DNA of 64,000 bases from Mya arenaria (taxonomy: Eukaryota; Mollusca; Bivalvia; Myida; Myidae): contig NC_069133.1 in the NCBI RefSeq assembly GCF_026914265.1, forward strand, positions 3,943,566 to 4,007,565. Reading direction: 5' to 3'. Below are positions 1-13,000 of the stretch, piece by piece; position 1 is the stretch's first letter; each line of letters begins with the position of its first letter. The position numbers were made by a program, and so were the translations under genes. Below the pieces are notes generated by a model. It ran no database searches. It was not told where the DNA came from and saw nothing but the letters and a program-made list of their open reading frames with translations.

Positions 1-643
1 GGCGGTCGCGCTCATATCACATGTTTATAAATCGTCTGCATTTAATATACGCTCAATCAAGAATTCAAGTCTACTATGCAATTACAGCCCGTTTGGTGGA
101 ATAACGGATGAAGTGCAACAAGTATTCACTTTTACGTCGCTCAGATAATGAGCAGGACTTGACTACATATAAAGCAAGTCGTAACAGGTTTAAATCACTT
201 TGCAGATCTAATCCTATTTTGCATCAAATTGATCGTAAAAATGTCTTGTTACGAGCTAGCAATAATCCAAAACAGTTTGGGTCATAATTGTAGTCTAGCG
301 CCAAACTAATTCAATTCCTTGCAATATTAAGAATGAAGAGTGGTTTAGGTATTTTAAAGACATATTTTTTTTAAAGATGGTCAGTTTAATCACGGATGGT
401 ATACCTAACCATGACATGGATTCAGTATTGAATTGTCCCATTACTAACAAAAAAGTGTTTCGGTAATCTTAAAACGGACAAGGCATGTGGCGCTAATGAA
501 ACTGAGTATTATAAGCACACGTGTTGCCAAATAGCACCCATATTATTGATACTTTTTAATAATGTTTTAGATACAGGGTCATTCCCAGATGCTTGGTGAG
601 AAAGCATTTTCGTGATTTTTTGCTCGACTATTCAAAGAATAAG

Positions 644-1465
644 AAGAGCTATACTACTCATTCTGGCGTCGGCGTCGGCGGCGTCGGCGTCACACCTTGG
701 TAAAGGATTTGTATGTAAGCACATTTAAGTCATTATCTCAGTAAATCCATCATTTATTGCATTGAAACTTTGGATATGTATTCCCAACTATCTAACCTGA
801 AGTAAGATAACACTTTTTTAAATATAATGCAAATTAAGGGCCTTTATTATTTGACTTTGAAATTCTGGTTAAGGTTTTGCATGTAAGCACATATAGGTTA
901 ATATCTCAGCAAATACTTGATGTATTGCATTGAGGCTTTATACAATCGTACTCAACCATCCAATCTGCCTAAATAACAAAGTAAGAAAACTCTATTTTGC
1001 ATTAAATTCAAATAATGGCCTCTTTTTTATTCGACATAGAAGTTCTGGTTACGGTTTTGCATATAACCACTTTTAAGTCAATACCTCAGCGAATACATCA
1101 TGTATTGTATTGAATCTTTACACACAGGCTCCCAACCATTTAGCCTTCTTATTTAATCAAGTAATATAACTCTATCTTTCATATTATATAATTTTTGCCC
1201 CTTTATAATGCGACTTAAAATTTTTGGTTACAGTCTTGCATGTTAGCACACATAGGATACTATCTCAGCAACTACTTGATGTATTGCATTGAGACTTTAT
1301 GCAATGATATTCAACCACCCATCCTAATTGAATAACCAAGTTAGATAACTGTATTTTGCAAATAATGGCCCTTTATTATTAGACTTAGAAATTCTGGTTT
1401 AAAACCTTTCAATCCTTACACTGAAAAGCGGCGAAATAGTCGAGTCTGTGACAGCCCTTGTTTAA
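644..1465. mobile_element. Tandem-repeat non-autonomous element inside the LINE
   Basis: A GGCGTCGGCGTCGGC-rich head at 664-695 is followed by about four degenerate units of roughly 180 bp. Units restart at about 862, 1045 and 1222 with TTCTGGTTAAGGTTTTGCATG-like sequence, and a last partial restart lies near 1393. The LINE coding text breaks at the left edge (LFKE, before about 644) and resumes at the right edge (NDPSNYRDISL, after about 1465), so the block is an insertion into an existing LINE. The edges carry weak inverted similarity (AGAGCTAT near the left, ACAGCCCTT near the right). The architecture matches tandem-core elements described in bivalves (pearl-like), but the family is not proven. 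No coding capacity is seen. Confidence 0.7.
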
Positions 1466-1857
1466 GTCAGACTCGAGAAACGATCCATCTAATTATAGGG
1501 ACATTTCTCTCATCAATGTCATTAACAAAATATTTTCTGGTATAATCAATTATCGGCTTACACGTTGGGCGGAGAAGTTCGACGTAATTGACGTTGAGCG
1601 GGCGAGTTTTTGCGCGGGTATTCTACTATAGATAATATATTCTGTTTGCAGTCAATGATAACAAAATATAAATCAAAGCCTGTTGGGAGGTTTTAAGTAT
1701 TGTTTGTCGACTGTAAAAAGGCATTTGATTCGTAAGTTCACCCAAAACTGTTCACTTGTTTGATGAGAGAAGGCATTCTAAAGTCAGTTGGTCATGTGAC
1801 CGCGAAAACGGACTTCTTTTCAATTCTGAAATGTCACACAAATAATGTTTCAGTATC

Positions 1858-2070
1858 ATATCAATAGTCCGCCAACAACCGACCTCAACAATCACTCGCC
1901 CATAAAGTTTCATCACTCTGTATAATACACTGGTAAAATAATCGACCAGGAAATCTACATAAATTATGATGTGAAAATCTTACCCCACCCGCAATTTCTG
2001 GAAATTGTGCTGCTTTCAACGATAGTAAATTCCATTTCTGTGGTATATGACAAAATCTGACTTACAACAG
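1858..2070. repeat. Dispersed repeat, copy 1
   Basis: About 210 bp that align by eye with 37318-37522. Both contain CCGACAACAACCGACC-like sequence, TCACTCGCCCATAAAGT, then AAAATCTTACCCCACCCGCAA and TCCATTTCTGTGGT. Both copies lie just downstream of an RT motif A fragment (KKAFDS). No ends or target duplications could be fixed. It is probably a short interspersed or MITE-like repeat. Confidence 0.65.
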
Positions 2071-2749
2071 AAATGCAAAAAATCTCGGTCTTAATATAAG
2101 TACTAATAATTGTATGGCACTAGGTGGATGTGGTCGTGTTCCACTTTGTGTGATATATTATTCAAAATGTATTAAATTTTAAACATCGCTTTATCGACTG
2201 TATGACTCAGGGACGGCACGACACTATAAATACTTCTTCAAGATGCGATCTCTATAAACATGTTAAATCCTTACTCAATCCGGAAAAATATCTTTCCATC
2301 AACTTGTCACGATTTAGCTTTTCGAGTCATAGGTTAAATATCGAAGTTGGCCGCCATTTAATATAGGAAGAAATGACAGAATATGCGCGTCCTGCTTAAT
2401 CAACGAGACCAGGCTTTTATTAGAAGATGAATTTCATGCGTTTTTCATATGCCCGAGGTTCTCTACTGTATGGAAATCAGTTGTTTTATAGCTGGTACAT
2501 CGGTCGATCTGACCTACATTCCTTTTACAGACTCCTGCAGTCAGATAATAGTTTTGTTATTAGACAAGTGACAATATTTATTTTTTACATGTTAAAAATT
2601 GTGGATTAATATTGAAATTTGTATACAATTTTTAACCAATGACACCACTGAATTGTAATTAATGATGTATATATAACAGTATTTATTTTGGGCCGGATGC
2701 CTTTATGTACTAAATAAAGTTGAGTTGAGTTTAAAGAATACGACAAGAG

Positions 2750-3775
2750 TCAGATATATCTGCAGCTTAATATGCATAGCTGTTACTGTTCATAGCTGTT
2801 ACTGTCTTTTGTAGCTACAGCCGTAGTTAGCGAGACAGCTTCAACTATAAAATTCAGCTGTAGCTATAAATTTGGCGCCAAATAACCAGCTTTATATTTA
2901 TAGCTATAGTTACATATAGGATCTGTCACGAGTTGTCATATAATACACAATTTTATTTAACAAGTTCATGCAATTTGTAAGTTAACGAGCCTTTCATATT
3001 TTTTAGACGAATTGAATGAAATTGTGGAGTATTAGTTATTACATTTCATTTTCCGGTAATAAAGAAAACAGCAAAGACCATACTGTTTCATCTGCGCTTA
3101 AGATTAGCCTAATACCACACACTGACTAAACAATTTTCCGGGTAGAAAGTAGTACCAAAAAATATTTTTACCACAAATGTATATATTTTTCATTCTGGCT
3201 ATAAGCCGAATGACCTCTGTGAATATATCCAGCGTGAATCTCAACATAAACATTCTACTTTTAAACGGAATTTGCTTGCTTTTAACTGGTCAGATAACGT
3301 CTTAATCTTTCAATATGTCCATGACGTAATTTTATGTCTTCATACATAGGTTTTAAGGTTTTAAGAAAGTTTTTTTGTTATTTCAAGAGGAAATATCACG
3401 TTTTCCTCTTTTATTTAAATGGAAAAAAAAAAACACTTCTTTATTCAAATAAATCTAAATCATACCAACAGAATAAGAAATAAACGTATGACTTGCTGGG
3501 ATAGTACTAATAAGGCTAATATTGTTTCCAATACAATTGTTTACAGATGGGCTATTTGATATTTCTTCATGTATATTACACATATTAAACAGGGAACAAA
3601 TTATAGCGTGTACTAGAATTATTGATAAAGTGCAATGCATGCCTGTTGCAGTATTGTATTCATAGTTGCAGCTGTAATTTAACTTATACAGCTATAGATA
3701 TGCTGTAGCTGTACTCTCGAATACAGCTGTAGCTTTAAATTAACAGCTGTAGCTAGCATTGCTGTTCTCGATAAT
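2750..3775. mobile_element. Candidate element with AGCTGTAGCT subterminal clusters
   Basis: Two clusters of palindromic AGCTGTAGCTA and CAGCTGTAGCT sequences lie about 730 bp apart, at 2765-2935 and 3650-3765. Such subterminal motif clusters are typical transposase-binding sites of hAT-like and related non-autonomous DNA transposons. AATAC occurs outside both clusters (near 2747 and 3773) and may be a target duplication, but inverted ends are not convincing. Nothing coding is seen between the clusters. Confidence 0.45.
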
Positions 3776-4689
3776 ACACTTCTGAGCCAGCCAAATGGGA
3801 CGCTGCTGTTATGAGCTGTTTCTTGGTAGCGTTACGAATGTTTCGTTGTGCCATCGTGGCATTCTTGCAAAACAGCAATTTTAATGACATATGAAAAACG
3901 CGACGTCAATTTTGAATAGGTTTCAATGTTGTACCATGGAGGATCAAATGATCAAAATAGAACAGCCGACATTATATTTTATTGTTTTCATAAAGAAAGT
4001 CATGTGATATGCAAATTTCGTAGTGACCTTGTGCGCGTCAAATTTTAGACATAACTCGGGTTTTAAGGCCTCTTTGTTATTGCGCTGAATGCATTTGTTT
4101 TCAAGCTGAGGATTAAAATGTCAAAAAGGTTAAGATAAGTCGTTTGGCTGTATTAACATTTCTATAGGTTAATATTACTAAAAGATACTGGGGCAGGGAC
4201 CTTAAACATAAAGTTTATTTGTGGCTAATTATAGATAAATAAATTACTGTTCCTATTTATATTTTGGCTAAAGCAGTTTTAACATCTTGAAGTTGTAATT
4301 TGGCTCAGAAATTTATAATATGTTATTTCTTTAATTTTTATTATAAATTGAACATATCCAAATTGACTTAAGATGCTCCTGTAATATGGCCCTTGTTGTA
4401 CTTCTAACATTCCCCATCAATAAAATACAGCTTGTGTATTAAGGTCATTTTATTTCTGCTGATTGTACACAATCATAAGAATTTTATTTAAATATCATTA
4501 CTTCTTATTTTTGTTAAGAAATACCATTTAACCTATTTTTATAATCATACCCCATTATAAGCTTAAAGCGCATAGAATTTCCCTTTGTCGATCAAAAGCT
4601 TGTGTCACACTTAACTTATAACTAAACACATTAAACCAGAAGTTTTGTTTTTGTAAAAGTGTTAGTAGTACAGCAAGTAGGCTTTTAAT

Positions 4690-5620
4690 GTCTCAATGTG
4701 GCAGTAGTATCTGATCGTCTGTCCGTCCATTTGTCTATCCCCACGGTTTCCGATCAATATCTGACGAACACTTAATCTTAATCTTGGAGGCAGGTTGGTC
4801 ATGGCCAGCAGATAAAGCCTTTAGATGTGGAATTCAGTTGGTCAAAGGTCAATGTCGTGGTGACCTTAAAATTAACTTCAGCTGAATATCGTATTCCGAT
4901 GAATGTATTAAAAACACTTAGGCTCAGGGATCTTAAACTGTCTGTGTATGTAGGTCATGACCATACTATGCACTCTATTGGTTCGAGGTAAGTGGGCCAA
5001 AGGTCAAGGATTTGGTGACCTTCAGTTGAAAATCGGTTTATATTCAAGAAGAACGTTTAGGTACAGGCACCTTAAACTTGGTAGTATGATTGGTCATGAC
5101 AGCAGATAAAGCATACATTGTGAGGTAAGTGGATCAAAGATCAAGTTGGTGGCGACCTTAAGCTGAAAATCGGTTTCGAATCAATATCTAAATTTCTCTA
5201 TGATACCTGGACCTCAAAAATTGTATGCAGATTAATAAGCAAATGAACCCGTTTGCTTTTGAGGTCACTAGGTCAAGGTCGTTGTGACCATAAGTTGAAA
5301 AAAGGCAGTTTCCTATCGATCATTGGAAACGCTTTGACCTCTTACATGGTAGCGGTCTCCTTAACTTGAATAGTACCCTTTCTATTTTGACGTCGTCAGT
5401 TCGTTAAAGTTCAAGGTCGTGGTGACCTTGATATGAAAATCCGATTTCGTTCAAATACTTAAAAATGCTTGAACCTCAAACTTGGTATGCTGGAAAACTG
5501 CATTTGCTTCATTTTCCAAAAACACTCGCGCCGTCTTTAATGCTTTGCATCAAAATCAGTCTTGTTAATAGTTTCTAAAGTGCAAGATATGTTTGCTTTT
5601 ATACAGGAAAGGTGATATGA
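4690..5620. repeat. Degenerate tandem repeat with GGTCAAGGTCGTGGTGACC core
   Basis: At least five units of roughly 140-155 bp, each marked by a GGTCAAAGGTCAAGGTCGTGGTGACCTT-like core; the cores lie at about 4840, 4995, 5133, 5271 and 5409. Units also share GAAAATCGGTTT and a CTTAAACTTGGTA-like stretch. Divergence between units is high, so the array is old. It is probably the core of another tandem-repeat non-autonomous element of bivalve type. Terminal structures were not identified. Confidence 0.65.
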
Positions 5621-7065
5621 TATTTTAGTCTTTAGTTTGACATGCCTTAAATGTTTGGTTTACGTAGTGGGAAGAAGATAATCGGTCATATATATAAATC
5701 ATACAACTCGTGTGCAAGTCGGGAGATAATTTTGTCATTTTCAACGACCAACAAGGCATACAATTCAAGATCAGGCATGCCCAATAATTGTCATTTTTCT
5801 CAAAATAAGTATGAACAAATAAGTCCGATATGAATATTTCATTTATGTGGATAGATAGTAGAATAACATTTGTTATTCTTCTTAAGACATGTAAGTATGA
5901 ATAACAATTCAAGTTTCCCAGTTTTAAATGCATTTCTAAGAGACATGATAATGTACGTGTATTGCTTAGTTACTCATTGGTACATAAGCATATTCGAAAT
6001 GTTCATAGCATTCAAACTGAAAAAGGTTATACGAAGAATGTAGAAATGTCCTATTATAGCTTGACAATGTTTAGGTCGAACTCTGAACAGCTGTCGATAG
6101 AAGGAACATTGTTTGAATCGCATGACATTTTAAAGGGAGCGGAGAAACTACGATGAGGTTTTCATATCTTTTTAAAGTGACACTCTTATTCAAAATCAAT
6201 ACATACACATGTATAACAGATATACATTTTGACTGATAAACCTTTAAGTACTTACTTAATAATGCATTTATGGAATAAATGATTACTGATAACAAGATTG
6301 TAATCGTGTATTAATAGCAGAAAGCACAACAATATTAAATGATTGGTGAATGCTAAAAGATTTACTGTGGTCTACTTTAGACTCATAAGGTAGAAATACC
6401 GTATTTTATGCGTATGTCCTTCAAATTAAATCGGTATTCTTCATAAGAACCACTGTTTTTGACATTTATTCATCTATATTTTGAACACTAAAACAATATT
6501 ATTAATTTTGATTGTGGTAAATCTTATTTGGGAGTAAGAGTGAATTTTTAAAAGTTATAATGTGGCGCAGCGACAATGACAATTAACTGGAAGTGGAGAA
6601 TGCAAAGATGGTATTTTCCATTAAATAACTAAACGCTGTCTCCTTCTAGTGGCAACCTTGTTGTCTGGCTTGTAAAACTATTCAAAGGTTATTAATACCA
6701 ATTACACTCCTACAACTTACAATTACAAATAAAAAAATCCAAGATAAAGTTACTGGCTACATACCATCGTCAAAGAATTTGCACAAAACACTACTTGACG
6801 AGGAAATTAGACAACGACAATGTGCAAGTACGAAAAACAGGGCTTTTTATTCAATTTGCCTTTTAATTCAACTGTGAATTAATTTCACAAGGCACAGGTT
6901 TGGTATCTTAAATTATCTTTTTATAATACTAAGTCCTACGATATCCTTCCATCGCCATCCAAATCGATATCAGCAAGCTTACGAACACAAAAAAAACAAG
7001 CACATTGAGCGCATATTCCAAGATCATTTGAATCTGACATGGACTCTGTCTGCGGCTGAGGGCAT
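5621..7065. other. 3' flank of the GTPase gene, nothing recognised
   Basis: AT-rich sequence with only short spurious open frames, for example 5651-5833 and 5962-6156. I see no splice-consistent exon, RNA gene or repeat end here. An AATAAA on the minus strand at about 6843 could be an alternative poly(A) signal for the GTPase gene. Confidence 0.5.
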
Positions 7066-7074
7066 TGAATTTAT
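7066..7074 (-). terminator. Possible poly(A) signal overlapping the GTPase stop
   Basis: On the minus strand the TAA stop runs directly into AATAAA, so the 3' UTR would be unusually short if this signal were used. A second AATAAA lies about 230 bp downstream, near 6843. Confidence 0.3.
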
Positions 7075-10000
7075 TTAATTAATTTCAAGACAGAGTTTTG
7101 AATTGTCAACGATGGTCTAGAAATTGTGTCGCAGTAGTTTTTCCATGGTATGGAATTTTCTTTAAGATTATTTTCAATACACAAAAGTTTTGCTAACTTC
7201 ATTCTTTTCTTTCCAAACTCTTCTTCTGTGACAACTCCGGTTTCAACACGATCGAACTTGGAAAATAACGTGAACACGGTTGTTGAATCTATCAAAAAAA
7301 AAAGTCCACTCACAATTGCAATACATTTCAGGGCCAGTATACCACTAACGTACGAAGTCAGAATTTCAGACATACAACTAAAATATGTTTCCTAATAAGT
7401 TTCCTATAAATTGGCTCTAAATCTTCTAAACCATTGCTGATGAAAACAATGCTGTAAATGCTAAAGTTAACAAGTTTAACTATAATCAGCAGATACTTTA
7501 TCAAAAAATATTTTACAAAATAATGGTTGCTACGTTAAAAACAGACTCAAGACAGTGAATTTAAGTCCAGTATTCGATTTGCATTCTAAATGACGCACAA
7601 TTTGTGAGATAAATGCAACATTCATTTGACCTGCTGATCTAAGGATTAATACATTGTATTTATACAATCAATACCTTAATACCATTAATAATGAACTTTA
7701 TAACATCTTACAAATTCCGTTTTGACTGTAGTAATCCATATATAAACTATATTTACATATATATTTGAAGATTATTTACATTTCATTTGTCCATATGTGT
7801 TCGTTTCCTTTAGCACTTCATTCAGCATCTCAAGCAATTGCTCTGGAATCCTAACGTTTGTTGGCTGGACAAATATGATCTTTGTTACCATCCAATCTCG
7901 ATTAGGCTTCCCTTTTCCCCTCAAGGTATCGCTAATTTTTGTATCAGGTGGAATCTTTCCTGGAAACAATTTCCCTTGTGCTTTCAAAAACTAATTAATA
8001 TAGAATTCGAAAATTATATAATGATATCATTTCCTTTTTTATTAGATATATTTGTTTTTGCTTCATTTCGCCAAAACATCACTCTAGCTTAAGTGTTACA
8101 TCATATTAATATAGGATTGGGGACTTGGTACTTGTTCCATCAAACAATATTTCCATTCAGGCTGATGCTACTAGGCCTGTCTGCGTAATTTTCATTGTTT
8201 CATTGAATCAATGCGCATTAACGTTAGTTGCATTTTCAAATTATTTTACATTAACGAAAACAAATCAACCACATTTTACACATTGTCAAAATAAAGATAA
8301 ATTTAATGCTTATAATTATCGGTAATGTTGCATATGCTATATATCAAAACACATAAAAAGGATTCCTTTACAAGACAATCGTTCCAATATGGTATATAAA
8401 TGACTTTTTAAAATTAGAAATGAAATGTAATAACACAAACAGGATGAAGATGAACAGGAAATATTAAGTGATGTTTTGCAGATAACGAATGAAATGCAGT
8501 CGATATTTATTTTTAATTGTACCTTCCAATGTAAGTCGCAAAATTTCTTTTGAGTCTTCATCATTTACATCACCCTTTCCAGCACAGTCAATGATGTTTG
8601 GAAGCTTGTTAACGATTGGGCCAATTTTTTGCCGAAGATCTGTGTCAACAATGTTAGCCTTGACGATGCCAAAATGTTTGTACCTTTTAGATAAAAGCAT
8701 AATATTAAAACACTTGGAATGCTAATCACAACACTGAAAACAAAAAATAGAACACTGAAAGCATCACTACATTTATTTATTTTGAATACATAGTATCAAG
8801 CGTTAAGTATAGCATACTGATTTTACCTAACCACACATACTCAAACTTTGAATTAAAACTGATTCAAAAGGGGTTGAACATATAAATGCCATTGAAATTG
8901 TCCTTTCCGATAACTTGGTTACTTCCCCTGATTTCTAAGGGAGGCTACTCCATTTCCTACTTCCGGGGAATACATTTTGCAAGATGGCCGACGTAGACAA
9001 TGAGATCACTGGGGCGTGTATGAATAACAATGAGTTGACACCATTTAAGGTCGTCGATTTGAAAAGATACCTTGCGAACCGGAAATTGAATGTATCAGGT
9101 CTTAAATGCGAATTGATTGAGAGGATAAAAGGCGCATATAGACTTTCTATAACTGACAAACGCGTGCTGGAGGAGAGAGATCGGGAAGAAAGAGAGAGAA
9201 GAGCAACCGAACGCTTTATCCTCCCATGTGGCGAGGGTCTTCCACCGCCATCAACACTGAAGGCATGGAAGTCCACTATTGATCTGTTTCCTGCTGTAGA
9301 GGAAAAGGATATATACAACTACATTGTACTGAAAAGAGACTCGAAACGTCAATTGAAGGCGAGGACTTATTATGTGGACGGACATGTACAGAAAGTTGAG
9401 GTATGTCAAATAGTGAGTTTATAATAAGTCTGAGGCTGTTTTTTCTGCCATGTTTACTTCATCTAGTTATATAATTAGCTCAAGGGGACTATTTTGACTT
9501 GGACATAAAAATAATTTGGTGTGAAAAATGTACTCAACATTTTTATGTAGGCGGGGCTAGCCACAATTAAGGGGGGTGTGGTGGATGCAAGCACATGTAT
9601 GTGTCGAACCACACTGACTATATACTTATCTTAATTTTAAAAAAAATAATGTATTTTGTACAATTTTCATATGTTCTATGATGTATGTTGTTTATTTATT
9701 GTCATTTAAATTAAAATATTATTTATAATTTATTCTTCAGGTCCATCTCATAAGCGAAGAGTGCAGCCACTGTTATGTTCAAGCTTCCGTGCTGCCATCA
9801 TTTCCAACTGCAGACAAAAGAAAGTCACCAGAGTACCAACCCTGGATCCTTCTGTCGAAAGTGACTGGCTGCATACACTCCGCGTTCTGCAACTGTCCAG
9901 CTGGGTAAGTTGAATTAATTTGTGATAAATCAAAGTCTCTGATCTGCATTGATGAAAGGTGTCAAACCCACACACGCTAGGCTATTTTGTCAGTATTATC

Positions 10001-13000
10001 AAATACTTAAACTTGGGGCATTCTTCAAACTATTTCATATCTTCTTATCAAACTTGGTACACTTGTTACAAGAGACAAAAAAGCACATGTTATAACTGTC
10101 ATAATTTTGGCTTTCATGGTTAGCTGAGTTTTGCTATTTTTTTCTGAATGAAAGAACAGGCGAGCTTATGTATTGATTCAATGAACTCCCTTCACCGTGT
10201 TGGTGTTTACTTATGGCACTGTTTGTGTTTTGTATGTTCATGGCCTACCAGGAAATACTAAGTGTAAAATACTGTGTATTCACCTCCATTTTCAAACTTT
10301 AATGTTTTGGAATATACATGTAAGTATAACAAGTAAAAAGGCACACATGTAAATGAATTTTTTTATTTTCATCTAGTGAAGGTGAATGCTGCAACCATAT
10401 TGGTGCCCTGCTGTATGGACTTGAAGACCTGACGCGTAAAAAAACCCTTGCTCCAACATCCAAACCCTGTGCCTGGAACAACTTCAGCATGCTGTCTGCA
10501 CCACGGAAACGTAAGCTGTCGCCTAGGAAATCTGAAGATCTTATGTTCTCAAAGAAGAAACTGTACAACGTGTCAGTACGTAAAGTTTCTGTAAACAAAA
10601 ACCATGAACTGAACTCTATCAATGGATGCACTGTTAACATTGACAGATTTAGGCAGAAACTGGTTGGTTCGAAGTTGAATGTAGGCTGGTTAAAAAACTT
10701 TGAAATTGAAACAACTGAAAATGAACCAGATCTCCCTGTGTTACATTCTGTGCCATTCAACTACCATGATAGTGTAAACTTGAGGGACAGTTCTAGTAAG
10801 ACAGTGTTTTTGGATCATTTTGACTCTTTGAAGCAAAGCGCTGAAGAAATTCAATTAACTGAAATCTTAACAAGGGGCCAAAAAAGTGGGAAATGGCAAG
10901 AGGCCAGAAAAGAACGCCTAACAGCTTCAAACTTTGGCAGCATCTGTCGTAGGAAAGAATCAACTGAACCTGACGGACTCCTGCGGCAGATGTTGTATTC
11001 CAATTTCACAAGCAAGTACACAGAATATGGAATTAAACATGAGAAGGCTGCAAAGAGAATGTATGCGAAAGCAATGCAAACTGACCACAAAGGACTAGCA
11101 GTTAAAGACAGTGGTCTAGTTGTATGTGCCGACAGACCCTACCTTGGTGCCAGTCCAGATGGGCTTGTGTTCTGTTCACATTGTACAGAAAGTGTTGGTC
11201 TGGTTGAGATTAAGTGTCCTGCCTCTAAGAAATGGAGGATGCAAACGCCTGAGGAATGCTGTGAAGACAATGATTTTTTTTGTCAGTTAGAGAATGGCAA
11301 GGTGTTACTCAAGGAAACACACAAATATTACTACCAGGTCCAAGGGCAGATGGGAATCACCGGGAGGAAATGGTGTGATTTTGTAGTTTGGACATGTGTA
11401 GGTCTTTCTATACAGAGAATTGCATTTTGTGAATCATTTTGGCTGAAAATGTTGTGTCAACTTGACAGATTTTGCCTTGAATCATACATTCCTGAACTGT
11501 ACGCACAACGTGTTAAAAGGGGAATGAGTCTGTTCAATTGATTTGTACATCGTCTAGTTATGTGTTGTTTATACATGTACATTTGAATGATCAATAATGG
11601 CAATTTATGTGAATATCTTGTTTGCTTTCAGTTATTTTCATAACTATATTCAAAATGAAACTCCAAAATGACTGTATTGTTACTATAATTTGAAACCATG
11701 AATAAAAAAGTTGTAAATCTAAATTTTGGGCAGTATTTTGAAAGTATGTGTACTTTTGTCAACATATTGTGATTATGCGATGCTGTAAATCTACTTTAAT
11801 TATTTCCTTGTTTTATGTTTGACCTTTTCTACTTTTCCTTTCCATTTATCTAGTTTTCAGGGATGTATTTCTGAGCTTAATAAATGGACATATGTTTAAC
11901 CTTTCAAGTGTGTTATTATTGCATTTTGTGTGCAGGATAGTGATAGCGTTTATATTGCCATTGTTTAAAGAAGTAGCTGAGTTTTACTCTAAAACAATTG
12001 AAGATGTTCAATTGAATATTGGTTTGCATGTAGCTACTGCACGGCCCATAACTCAAGACTGTCGAGTTGTTCTCCTTTTCTGACTTGCTAATTAAAAACA
12101 ACAAATGAGTGTTACTTTCTTATGTTTGCAGGGTGCAAAACTTAAAGGGGCTATACACCGTGTGATGAAATATCGAAAAAAAAAAGAAACTTGTCAAAAA
12201 CTGACATAAACTTGGTATCAATGTGTACAATGCATTGAAACTAACTAACTGAAGTACCACATACCGTAGTATACAATTAATTTATTTTCGCATTATTTTT
12301 TTCCATATTTCTCCATTAATTTTTTTTTACTGGGTATGTATACCTAGTAGAATTCATTCTTATGCGTGATTTGCTAGTTGATGATATCATGGGATATAAC
12401 CAAGTAAGGTATATTAGCTTAAGCATTCATATGGTTTCGGATAAGCCTTCGTAGCAAAGTGGATACAACACTGGACAGCTATTTTGGTGACACTAGTTCA
12501 ATCCATAGCTCAATTTTCTTTTACATTTTGGTATTTCTTTACCATTATCATATCAGAAGAGTAAAACATTTTATTAAATAATTTGTCCTGAGATTTGTTA
12601 CAGAAAAAAACTTTATTGGTGCCAATCTGGTGTACAGTCCCTTTAAACATTGGGACATATTTAGCATGGGGCTAGTTTTTTTAATCTAATGTATCTTAAA
12701 GTTAACATTTGTCGGGCATTTCAGTTTGATCTATGGCACTCTTGCCTATTCTTATTTCCACTTAGTTCAATTATGAAACTGATATGAAAATGGTTCATAC
12801 TGAAAAATCCTTTAAGCAATTCAATACTAATGATTTGAAGTACGTGGTAGATCAATTACACATGGCAAATAAAAAAAAACTCATTTCAGAGCCAAACTTA
12901 ATAAGTGATCTTTGACTTTTATTCTTAGAAATGTTACAAATAATAAAACCACAAAATACAAAGCAGATGTTTCACAAACAAAAAATTATATCAATAAATT

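Larger units (their letters stand above)
60..2730 (+). mobile_element. Broken APE-type LINE, ORF2 part
   Basis: Decayed non-LTR retrotransposon read on the plus strand in shifting frames. Before the reverse transcriptase (RT), about 60-640, I can read residues such as EEWFRYFKD and NLKTDKACGA. The RT resumes at about 1480 with NYRDISLINVINKIFS, followed by FVDCKKAFDS at about 1700, which is RT motif A. The C-terminal part (about 2190-2610) carries the INLSRFSFSSHRLN and LLEDEFHAFFICPRFSTVW type sequence that ends many LINE ORF2 proteins. The tail ends near 2722 at an AATAAA-like motif. Two foreign blocks interrupt it: a tandem-repeat element (about 644-1465) and a dispersed repeat (about 1790-2075). 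Many stops and frameshifts mean it is dead. The 5' end lies before the window or is lost. The clade (CR1, Jockey or similar) is not settled. Confidence 0.85.

Noticed and set aside
5651-6295. Several 60-100-residue frames on both strands
   Set aside because: They overlap each other, have no domains, and no splice sites join them.
8935-9318. 127-residue minus frame
   Set aside because: It is the antisense shadow of the SAP exon of the transposon nuclease.
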